This document shows, one piece after another, positions 1 through 6,056 of a stretch of DNA of 10,871 bases (position 1 is its first letter; every line of letters starts with the position of its first letter). The notes under the pieces were generated by a model that saw only the letters and a list, made by a program, of their open reading frames with translations, had not been told where the DNA came from and made no database searches. The translations under genes were made by a program, and so were the position numbers. Source of the DNA: Rhodobacter sp. (GTDB taxonomy: Bacteria; Pseudomonadota; Alphaproteobacteria; Rhodobacterales; Rhodobacteraceae); assembly GCA_027482795.1 (NCBI GenBank), contig JAIXVS010000053.1, positions 1-10,871 on the forward strand. Direction: 5' to 3'.

Positions 1-1996
1 CAAGACCATCAAGGACAAGGGTATCAGACAATCCACCGCCGCCAAAGTAGTGATCGCCGCCCGCGGAAAAGGTGAACAGGTCATTGCCATCGCCACCATA
101 CAGCTGATTAAACCCTGTATCACCCGTCAATGTATCATCAAAGCCACTGCCAATAATATGTTCGATGTCGAACAATGTATCACCAGCAGCGCTTCCGCCT
201 GAAAACAGTTTCGATTGAAGGTTGATACTCACGCCAGATAGTGATCCGACATAATCAGCTACGTCACTGCCTGCGCCGCCATATAATGTATCGGCCCCCA
301 TACCACCCTGAAGCGTATCTGCGCCATCTCCTCCGATCAAAAGATCAAGGCCGTCAAATCCTGAAAGCAGGTCGTCTCCGATTAACCCATGCAAAACATC
401 GTTTGTTCCCTTGCCAATAACCGCGTCATCCGCATCTGTCCCAAAAATGCCCTTAGCAATGAGCGTGACTTGCGCAATTTCAAAGCCATTCAAAACAAAG
501 TCGGTTTTCCCAGCGTAGATGTCTGTTGCGGCCAGAGTGATGTTTTCAAGCATCGGCACGCCATTGCGCGAGGTGGCGTTGGAAGAGCCCAATATTGTTA
601 CATTTGCAGCTGCTACACCGCCAACAAATCCCTCGAGAGAGGCGACGAATTGATGTGCAACAAAATCAACATCGATATCTGCCGCAGTCCTGCTAACGAT
701 ATAGAAAACGGCGCGATCATCGCCGGCAAAAGCGCGCATAATGCTTGATTGCGCATATTCATCTGCAAGCGTCGCAGCATTCGCTAAAGAGACAGCATTT
801 GTATCTCGTAACGCCTCACTCATCATTGAAAACAACGCACCGCCTGCGGTCATATTCAAGCTTGTCGACGTTTGGTCTTTGTTGCTGATAACCAATGCCG
901 ATTGGTCGGAATTATACCCGATATAATTGGTAACTGAAACGAACCCCAGCTTCGACGCTGTGTGCAATTGCAACATACCCAAAGCCGCATCTTGCAGACG
1001 CGGATCACTTGCATATGCCCAAGCGTCGTTTCTAAATTTCACATGGGCAAAGCTTGGGTCTTGGGTCCAATACTCCATAATATTCTGAAGATTAACCTCA
1101 TACCCACTAGAAAAAACAGTGCCGCCGTAATAATCTTCCCATGTCAGTTCTAAGGTATCTGTCTTTGTGGGATCGGGCAGTCTTGGCGGGGGGCCATCGG
1201 TTTCACTTTCTTCGGGCGTTGATTTATTTCCAACGCCATGAATGTCTATCGCGTCCAGTTTTGATGCTGCCGAAAATCCGTCGGCTCCGATGGTCACTTT
1301 AAGTTCGTTCAAGAAATCAATTTGGTGCGATGCGCGGTCCCAGTTAGGTGGGTGGATCACTATGCTGGGACGATCACTTAAACTATTGAAATTGATCGTA
1401 TCCAAAATCGCATCGACTTCGTTGATAACTAAGGCACTTGATTTGGCATACCCTAGCCATGCTTTGCCAGTTCCTACGAAATAGCTTTCATCGCCTTGAA
1501 ACTCATTCCCAATATGAATTGACTCAATGGTCACGCCTTTGCTATTTGCATAACCGACCAAATCGCGCGTGATGAATGTTTGTAGATCAGCCCGTTCGGC
1601 TGGTGTAAGCTCTACGCGAAAGTTTGCACCAGAGTCCTTGATATAACGTCGGTCATCTAATGTAAAATTAAGGGAAAGTCCGCGCGATTGACAAAAATCA
1701 ATCGCTCTGTGCAAACCTTGGATTTGCTCTGGGTTTGTGATGTCAAATAATTGTCCCTCAGCGCCCCCAGGATAGCGAATGGATCCTATACCTAAGGCAT
1801 CAAGGGATAATGTCGTATTTGTCACGCCCTGTAAGTGGCGGCCATTATCGGTGGAACTTCCCTTAACCAATGACCCAAAGTTTGGACTTTCATCTTTAAG
1901 GTCAAGCCCTGCCTTCACAACAACACCGAAAAAACGCTCGTTTATTGTTGACGAAATTGAAACTTTTATTGCCGAATCTGCAACAATCTGAACCAT
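1..1996 (-). CDS. RTX calcium-binding secreted protein with GH-A-like N-terminal domain (partial, C-terminus outside window)
   Basis: Read on the minus strand, the frame is open from an ATG at 1996 to the window edge: 665 codons with no stop. Residues 1-24 align without gaps to the start chosen for the neighbouring paralogue, and GCGGAAAC lies just before the ATG, so this start is well placed. Residues about 20-360 resemble a clan GH-A barrel: RYPGG at 74-78, FTL near 111-113, IHIGNEF at 161-167 with Glu165 in the acid/base position, and FRNDAWAYA at 321-329 where a nucleophile Glu would be expected. Residues about 380-515 look like the beta-sandwich that follows such barrels. RTX repeats of the GGxGxDxLx type begin near 535. 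There is no signal peptide, so export by a type I system is inferred. Compared with the paralogue it has a proline-rich insertion at about 258-280. The substrate is unknown and catalysis is doubtful. Confidence 0.85.
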   Translation of the reverse strand, partial: MVQIVADSAIKVSISSTINERFFGVVVKAGLDLKDESPNFGSLVKGSSTDNGRHLQGVTNTTLSLDALGIGSIRYPGGAEGQLFDITNPEQIQGLHRAIDFCQSRGLSLNFTLDDRRYIKDSGANFRVELTPAERADLQTFITRDLVGYANSKGVTIESIHIGNEFQGDESYFVGTGKAWLGYAKSSALVINEVDAILDTINFNSLSDRPSIVIHPPNWDRASHQIDFLNELKVTIGADGFSAASKLDAIDIHGVGNKSTPEESETDGPPPRLPDPTKTDTLELTWEDYYGGTVFSSGYEVNLQNIMEYWTQDPSFAHVKFRNDAWAYASDPRLQDAALGMLQLHTASKLGFVSVTNYIGYNSDQSALVISNKDQTSTSLNMTAGGALFSMMSEALRDTNAVSLANAATLADEYAQSSIMRAFAGDDRAVFYIVSRTAADIDVDFVAHQFVASLEGFVGGVAAANVTILGSSNATSRNGVPMLENITLAATDIYAGKTDFVLNGFEIAQVTLIAKGIFGTDADDAVIGKGTNDVLHGLIGDDLLSGFDGLDLLIGGDGADTLQGGMGADTLYGGAGSDVADYVGSLSGVSINLQSKLFSGGSAAGDTLFDIEHIIGSGFDDTLTGDTGFNQLYGGDGNDLFTFSAGGDHYFGGGGLSDTLVLDGL
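17..394 (-). repeat. RTX nonapeptide repeat region of the partial gene
   Basis: Codons 535-660 encode glycine/aspartate-rich nonapeptides such as GGDGADTLQ, GGMGADTLY, GGAGSDVAD and GGDGNDLFT. These match the calcium-binding beta-roll consensus of RTX proteins. A less repetitive stretch (about 585-628) separates two repeat groups, as in the paralogue. The region probably continues beyond the left edge. Confidence 0.85.
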
Positions 1997-2401
1997 GTTT
2001 CCGCACCACTTAAACAACACCAATTTTTTGTTAACCATGGTTTTCAAGGTCGTCAATAAAATTTTTATGTGCGGCGAAAAACTGAATCTATTCGCAATTC
2101 ATTTTTTGGTGAAAATCCTTTCTGAATCATAGACTTCCACTCTGCTTTGAGTAGTTTTTGGCGTTAGCACCATGGCTCCAACTTGTTGGGAAACTGGTCC
2201 GCCGCCTCTGGATCGCCGCGCGCCTTTGCCTCAAATCTTTGTGGTTGCCCTTCACAGTGCCGTCTTTTTGGCGCAAATTTGGGGTACATGGCTAGAATCG
2301 TGGCCTTATTTTTCGCAATCCATGCCAGAAAGCCGCCGACGCATGAGTCCGATTGCCCCGTATGGCGCGCAAAGTACGAATGTACACCTGACCTACCCGT
2401 C
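1997..2401. other. 405-bp intergenic region between the two RTX genes
   Basis: The half next to the partial gene (1997-2160) is AT-rich and holds a promoter-like sequence for it. The other half (about 2164-2401) is more GC-rich and is open in several overlapping frames: a minus frame 2164-2457 and two plus frames starting near 2172 and 2183. None has a good ribosome binding site or a protein sequence I recognise, and the minus frame overlaps the end of the upstream RTX gene. I call no gene here. A worn gene remnant cannot be excluded. I see no convincing intrinsic terminator for the gene that ends at 2402. Confidence 0.5.
2028..2056 (-). promoter_or_regulatory. Possible promoter of the partial RTX gene
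   Basis: On the minus strand TTGACG (2051-2056) is followed after 17 bases by TAACAA (2028-2033), about 32 bases before the ATG at 1996. The -35 matches the sigma-70 consensus at five of six bases; the -10 is weak (three of six). The surroundings are AT-rich, including a near-palindromic ATAAAATTTTTAT just upstream. This was found by eye only. Confidence 0.3.
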
Positions 2402-4954
2402 CTAAAATATCCAGATGTTTGACGCCGAGAAGGCTGTGTTTGCATTTTGCGCATCATCCCCGTCGTCCAGTTGCGCCAAAAGACGGGCGGGCAGTGCGCC
2501 AGTGCCGTCTATATCGAACCACAGGGTCTTGTCGCTTTCGCGGTAGATGAAACGGTCATTCGCATCGCGCGCGGCATAGTCATGTTCGTGCGATGCGAAT
2601 TGGTCGGCATTCAGTTGGCCAAGTTTCAATTTGCCAAATTCTGCGCCACGGACATAGATTACGTCTGCCGCCTCTGGGTCGGTTTTAAAGTCTGTAATTA
2701 GATCGCCGCCTTCTTTTGGGGCGTTGTAGATAAATTGATTGCGGCCAGGCCCACCCGACAATTTGTCAGCGCCTGCGCCGCCGACCAATCGGTCATCACC
2801 GCGCCCGCCGAACAGCTTGTCGTTGCCGTCACCCCCGATCAAAAAGTCGTTGCCACCAAAGCCTGACAAAATGTCCGCTCCGCTAAGGCCTGCGATTTTG
2901 TTGGCTGCAAGGTTGCCTGTCAGGGTGTCGCTGCGCGCGCTGCCAAATAGGTTCTCGATACCGTGCAGCGTGATGCCGCCGCTGCCTTCGCCCGTGAACA
3001 GCGAAACCTGTGCGGCCGAACGGCCAAGATACAGGCTGTCATTATCGCCGCTTCCCCCGAAAAAGCTGTCGGCACCGCCAGACAGATACATGATATCATC
3101 GCCCGCGCCGCCAAAAATGGCATTGTTTGCGCGGTTACCTGTGATTGTATCGGCAAATCGGCTGCCTTCGACGTTTTCAATTCCCACCAAAACATCACCC
3201 GCCGCGTCGGACGTGCACAACTTGGGCTGGCTTAGGTGAATGCGCAAAGCGCCGCTGGCATAGGCATAGCTGGCCGTATCGTGACCCGCGCCGCCAAACA
3301 TGCGATCTGCGCCAGCCCCGCCATAAAGAACATCGTCGCCATCTGCGCCGAACAGCAGATCACTGCCTGCACCGCCTGCAAGCGTATCGGCAAAACCGCT
3401 GCCATAGAGGGAATCCTTGCCATCCAAACCGTGAAGCACTGCGCCTTCGTTCTGCGCGGTCATCTTTTCGGATTTATCCGTACCAAACGTACCTGCGGCC
3501 AAAAGGGTGACTTGGGCAATTTCGTAGCTTCCCAAAGTAAAATCATTGCTACCAGAGTCCAACTGCTGCGGTGTCAGGGACAAAATGGTATTGGTTGGCG
3601 CACCACGCCCGTTTGTTGGGTTACTTGACCCAAGAATATTGATTGACACACTAGAAACCCCGCCGACATAGGTTTCATCCGCTGCCAGCATATCTGCCGC
3701 GTTCAGATCAATATCTATATGTTCATTGGTGCGGTTGACCAAATAGAGAACCGTCTTTTGATCGCCTTCAAAGGCGCGGGTTAAAACGGGCAATTTCGAT
3801 TCTTGTTCGGGGGTAAGTTCATTTTGAAATGTGCTGGCTTCGGTGCCTTTTAACGCATCGCTCATCATTGCAAACAACGCGCCGCCTGCTGTCATTTCAA
3901 CGGTGGTGCTAGATTGATCTGCAACACGGCGCACAAGGGCGGAATCGTCCAGATTATAGGCGACATAACTTGTCACGGAAGTTAGCCCCAGCTGTGATGC
4001 CGTATGCAATTGCAACATTCCAAGCCCCGCATCAGAGAGTTTGGGTGATGTGGCAAAGGCCCATGCATCGTTACGAAACGTCAAATCTGAAAATCGATCA
4101 TCATTGCGCCAGTCGTCGACCATTCTTTTGATATTACGCTCATAGGCCAGCGAGTCCCCAATGCCGAAGTAATCTTCCCAAGTCAGCTCTAGTGTATTGG
4201 TCGTAGTCGGGCTGCCTGTGCCTGCGCCGTGCACATCGATCCCGTCCAGTTTGCTTGCCGCAGACTGCCCATCTTTGCCCATGGAGGACAGCAAAATATC
4301 AACAAACGCGTCCTGATTTGCGCCCGATAGCCAGTTATTTGGCTGAATGATAAGGTCAGGTTCACCGAAAGGCTTTGCATCAATCTTGTCCAAAATCTGG
4401 TCAAGTTCGTTCAGCAGAACCGATGATACTTTGGCATAACCCACCCAAGCGGGCGATCCGTATTCGTCGGCGCGCCCCTGAAATTCATTTCCCAAATGAA
4501 TCGATTCTATTTTGACCTGTTTATCATTGGCATAACCAATAAGGTCTTCGGTGATGAAATTCGAAAGCTCGGCACGTTCAACTTGGGTTAAATAAACTTC
4601 CTGTGTTTGGATATTTTTGAAATATCTTGTATCGTGCAGGGTAAAATTCAGGGCAAGATTGTTGGCCGCGCAGTAATCAATAGCGCGGTGAAGCCCTGCA
4701 ATATCTTCGGGATCGCTCATATTAAAAATGCGCGATTCTGATCCGCCCGGATAGCGGATAGAGCCGATATTCAGCGCATCAAGGGCAAGAGTTGTGTTGG
4801 TGACGCCTTCTAGAAACACACCATTGTTGGTAGAGAAGGTGCTGTATACACCGTCATCTTTCTTGCCAGATTTAACGACTGTTCCAAAGAAGCTATCGGT
4901 CACTTCTGTCGAGACATTGTTAATGTAGGTTGACGAAAGATTAATCTGTGACAT
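2402..4954 (-). CDS. RTX calcium-binding secreted protein with GH-A-like N-terminal domain
   Basis: An 850-aa protein. The frame extends upstream to an ATG at 4975 and a TTG at 4981, but the ATG at 4954 is preferred because residues 1-24 (MSQIN...SFFG) then align without gaps to the neighbouring paralogue. In this numbering the GH-A-like barrel shows RYPGG at 67-71, IHLGNEF at 152-158 with Glu157 as the expected acid/base, IDVHG at 239-243 and FRNDAWAFA at 293-301, where no Glu stands at the expected nucleophile site. A beta-sandwich-like part (about 352-487) includes LYLVNRT. RTX repeats fall in three blocks, at about 507-559, 610-639 and 685-739. The last 110 residues, with LWFDIDGTG and the ending NIWIF, look like the C-terminal part of type I secreted RTX proteins. 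There is no signal peptide. It is probably an extracellular carbohydrate-active or carbohydrate-binding protein; the substrate and activity are not known. Confidence 0.88.
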   Translation of the reverse strand: MSQINLSSTYINNVSTEVTDSFFGTVVKSGKKDDGVYSTFSTNNGVFLEGVTNTTLALDALNIGSIRYPGGSESRIFNMSDPEDIAGLHRAIDYCAANNLALNFTLHDTRYFKNIQTQEVYLTQVERAELSNFITEDLIGYANDKQVKIESIHLGNEFQGRADEYGSPAWVGYAKVSSVLLNELDQILDKIDAKPFGEPDLIIQPNNWLSGANQDAFVDILLSSMGKDGQSAASKLDGIDVHGAGTGSPTTTNTLELTWEDYFGIGDSLAYERNIKRMVDDWRNDDRFSDLTFRNDAWAFATSPKLSDAGLGMLQLHTASQLGLTSVTSYVAYNLDDSALVRRVADQSSTTVEMTAGGALFAMMSDALKGTEASTFQNELTPEQESKLPVLTRAFEGDQKTVLYLVNRTNEHIDIDLNAADMLAADETYVGGVSSVSINILGSSNPTNGRGAPTNTILSLTPQQLDSGSNDFTLGSYEIAQVTLLAAGTFGTDKSEKMTAQNEGAVLHGLDGKDSLYGSGFADTLAGGAGSDLLFGADGDDVLYGGAGADRMFGGAGHDTASYAYASGALRIHLSQPKLCTSDAAGDVLVGIENVEGSRFADTITGNRANNAIFGGAGDDIMYLSGGADSFFGGSGDNDSLYLGRSAAQVSLFTGEGSGGITLHGIENLFGSARSDTLTGNLAANKIAGLSGADILSGFGGNDFLIGGDGNDKLFGGRGDDRLVGGAGADKLSGGPGRNQFIYNAPKEGGDLITDFKTDPEAADVIYVRGAEFGKLKLGQLNADQFASHEHDYAARDANDRFIYRESDKTLWFDIDGTGALPARLLAQLDDGDDAQNANTAFSASNIWIF
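2738..3436 (-). repeat. RTX nonapeptide repeat blocks of the complete gene
   Basis: Three groups of calcium-binding nonapeptides are encoded here, for example GGAGSDLLF, GADGDDVLY and GGAGADRMF in the first group, and GGDGNDKLF, GGRGDDRLV and GGAGADKLS in the last. Non-repetitive linkers separate them; each linker carries a GIENxxGS(R/A)xxDTxTGN-like segment, also seen in modified form in the paralogue. Confidence 0.9.
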
Positions 4955-5154
4955 ATACAGCGCCCCATTTACCATGAACAAAGGGTCGCTTGGGCGTTAA
5001 CTATAGTCAAAGACTAAGATGGGTGATGAAATAAGGTTAATTGGTTATCGCAAGGCAAGATTGTATATGCGTCTGGCGATATTGGGTAGGGACAGCCTTC
5101 CAATTATGGATAGGGGCTTTGCATTTCGTATTGGGAATTGCGATTAAAGCTGTA
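4955..5154. other. Intergenic region upstream of the complete RTX gene
   Basis: This is an AT-rich 200-bp stretch between the RTX gene start and the end of the TfoX-type gene. On the minus strand TATAGT (5000-5005) could be a -10 about 45 bases before the ATG at 4954, but no good -35 lies at the right distance. A short direct repeat TAACC-AAT-TAACC occurs at about 5036-5048 on the minus strand. I see no terminator with a T-run for the TfoX-type gene and no small gene. Confidence 0.35.
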
Positions 5155-5499
5155 CTACGTACGTTTCTTTTCGACCACGCCGAAAAACTGCAAGGCGGCC
5201 TCTAGATCGGCGCGGCCTTTGGCGTCAGACCCCTGATGCGCTGCTTTCAGGGCATCAAAGCTTTTGCGCAAGGCTGCTTTTTCCGCGCCCTTGCAATCGT
5301 TCCATGGGCGGCCTTGCAGCGCCATGTGCAACACATAATAGCCAATGAAATGTGGGCGCGTGCCTGCGGCGATCAGCTTCGCATAGGCGGCATCCGCGCC
5401 CAGTGCGCGCAAGGCTTCGGCAGAATGAATCCCCGCGCGAGCGCAATCTGCCTCGGTTGCGGGGCCAAGATTGGGCAGCGAGGATATTGGGGTGTTCAC
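5155..5499 (-). CDS. Stand-alone TfoX C-terminal domain protein
   Basis: A 114-aa protein that begins at a GTG. Residues about 5-90 match the TfoX/Sxy C-terminal domain pattern: SLPNLGPATEADCARAGI, then AEALRALGADAAY, then RPHFIGYYVLHMALQGRPWND. In gammaproteobacteria TfoX/Sxy is a competence regulator with an N- and a C-terminal domain; here only the C-terminal, helix-hairpin-helix-like part exists, which is a common form in Rhodobacterales and has no clearly established role. The tail is charged (EKKRT). The GTG sits three bases after the stop codon of a small upstream ORF in the same frame, so translational coupling is likely. An ATG start is not available near the domain edge. Function in competence is not shown by the sequence. 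Confidence 0.85.
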   Translation of the reverse strand: MNTPISSLPNLGPATEADCARAGIHSAEALRALGADAAYAKLIAAGTRPHFIGYYVLHMALQGRPWNDCKGAEKAALRKSFDALKAAHQGSDAKGRADLEAALQFFGVVEKKRT

Positions 5500-5502
5500 G
5501 CT

Positions 5503-5634
5503 TTAGATAGATGCCCAGTCCCGAATGGGCGGTGCGCTGGGGGTTGGAATTTGCCCCTGTTGCTGCTGGGGTTGCGGCGCTGCGCCGCCTTGCTGCGACG
5601 TGCCACCTTGCTGTTGAGTTTGGCCTGCCATCAT
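5503..5634 (-). CDS. Small glutamine-rich ORF upstream of the TfoX-type gene
   Basis: A 43-aa frame starts at an ATG at 5634 (a second ATG follows at once at 5631) behind a strong ribosome binding site, AGGAGA, three bases upstream of the first ATG and six upstream of the second. The peptide is rich in Gln, Gly and Pro and ends in PPIRDWASI before TAA. It has no membrane segment or motif I recognise and is probably disordered. The TAA is followed by one sense codon and then the GTG of the TfoX-type gene in the same frame, so the two are probably co-transcribed and coupled. It could be a real micro-protein, a leader peptide, or a 5' part of the TfoX-type gene split by a stop codon. Confidence 0.55.
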   Translation of the reverse strand: MMAGQTQQQGGTSQQGGAAPQPQQQQGQIPTPSAPPIRDWASI

Positions 5635-5650
5635 CTTCTCCTATTTCGCC

Positions 5651-5708
5651 TGCGGTCTTGGCCGCATTGGTAGTTTTGCGCGCAGATTTGGCCGATCAGG
5701 GGCCAAAT
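5651..5708 (-). other. Two hairpins in the leader of the small ORF / TfoX-type operon
   Basis: The first hairpin has arms 5686-5693 and 5701-5708 (ATTTGGCC/GGCCAAAT, 8 bp, 7-base loop). The second has arms 5651-5655 and 5662-5666 (TGCGG/CCGCA, 5 bp, extendable by a wobble pair). Together with the larger hairpin at 5705-5741 they form a row of three, lying just upstream of the strong ribosome binding site at about 5640. Four bases (5705-5708) are shared with the larger hairpin, so the two cannot both form in full. Confidence 0.45.
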
Positions 5709-5741
5709 TGCGGCAATAAGTGGCGCTGATTACCGCAATTT
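5705..5741 (-). terminator. Hairpin downstream of the copper chaperone gene (candidate terminator)
   Basis: Arms 5705-5717 and 5729-5741 form a 13-bp stem around an 11-base loop, starting four bases after the chaperone stop codon. The one imperfect pair is G-U in minus-strand RNA but A-C in plus-strand RNA, which favours a role in the minus-strand transcript. The downstream side ends in AATTT and then GGCC instead of a long T-run, so it may stop transcription poorly, or protect or regulate the RNA instead. Confidence 0.45.
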
Positions 5742-5744
5742 AGG

Positions 5745-5942
5745 TTATTTTGCAAGAACTTGTGCAGGAAACCCAATGTTACCCAAGGCAGACAGTATCG
5801 CCTGAATGTCTGGCGCGCCGTCAATGCTGACTTGCCGCGCGGGCAAATCAACGGTGATATGCGCAGCCAAGGGGGCCAGCGCCGCCTCGACCGATGCTTT
5901 GCAATGCCCGCAGTTCATGTCTGGGATAGATAGCTTGGTCAT
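5745..5942 (-). CDS. copZ: HMA-domain copper chaperone (CopZ-like)
   Basis: A 65-aa protein made of a single heavy-metal-associated domain. The metal site MNCGHC lies at residues 9-14, with Cys11 and Cys14 as the Cu+ ligands; GFPAQV near the C-terminus matches the usual end of the ferredoxin-like fold. The frame is open further upstream, but the ATG at 5942 has AAGGAG at the right distance and gives the normal HMA length, so longer starts are rejected. It has no signal peptide, so it acts in the cytoplasm, where such proteins carry Cu+ to the copper ATPase. It is divergent from copA with 114 bp between the starts. The family member could bind another soft metal, but the neighbour supports copper. 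Confidence 0.9.
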   Translation of the reverse strand: MTKLSIPDMNCGHCKASVEAALAPLAAHITVDLPARQVSIDGAPDIQAILSALGNIGFPAQVLAK

Positions 5943-5959
5943 CACATTCTCCTTTTCCG

Positions 5960-5990
5960 CTGTATTGCGCCGCTGCCTGCGCGGCGTCAA
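5960..5990 (-). promoter_or_regulatory. Putative MerR/CueR-type promoter-operator of the copper chaperone gene
   Basis: On the minus strand TTGACG (5985-5990) is followed by a weak -10 (AATACA or ATACAG, about 5960-5966) at a spacing of 18-19. The spacer is filled by the dyad CGCCGC-7-GCGGCG (5968-5973/5981-5986), whose outer bases also match with one bulge. A long spacer with a central dyad is typical of MerR-family promoters. The arms are not the usual CueR sequence, so the regulator is uncertain. Confidence 0.35.
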
Positions 5991-6011
5991 GCCGCAGGGC
6001 GGGCGCGGCCC

Positions 6012-6042
6012 TTGACCTTGCGCCCAAATAGGCGGTTTGTAG
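6012..6042 (+). promoter_or_regulatory. Putative CueR/HmrR-type promoter-operator of copA
   Basis: TTGACC (6012-6017) is followed after 19 bases by TTGTAG (6037-6042). In between lies an imperfect dyad with arms ACCTTGCGCC and GGCGGTTTGT around CAAATA or a shorter spacer. The TTGACCTTGC start and the GGTTT before the -10 resemble alphaproteobacterial CueR/HmrR promoters that drive copper exporters. Transcription would begin only a few bases before the ribosome binding site at 6048-6052. Confidence 0.5.
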
Positions 6043-6056
6043 CCGCTGGAGGCAGC

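Noticed and set aside
1..394. Periodic DNA pattern that could be mistaken for a CRISPR or tandem DNA repeat
   Set aside because: The period follows the 27-base nonapeptide unit of the RTX protein, with varied codons and no constant repeat or spacers.
2739..3239. Plus-strand frame rich in Pro and Ser opposite the RTX repeats
   Set aside because: It is the reverse-strand image of the glycine-rich nonapeptide codons; repeats of this kind give Pro/Ala-rich antisense frames.
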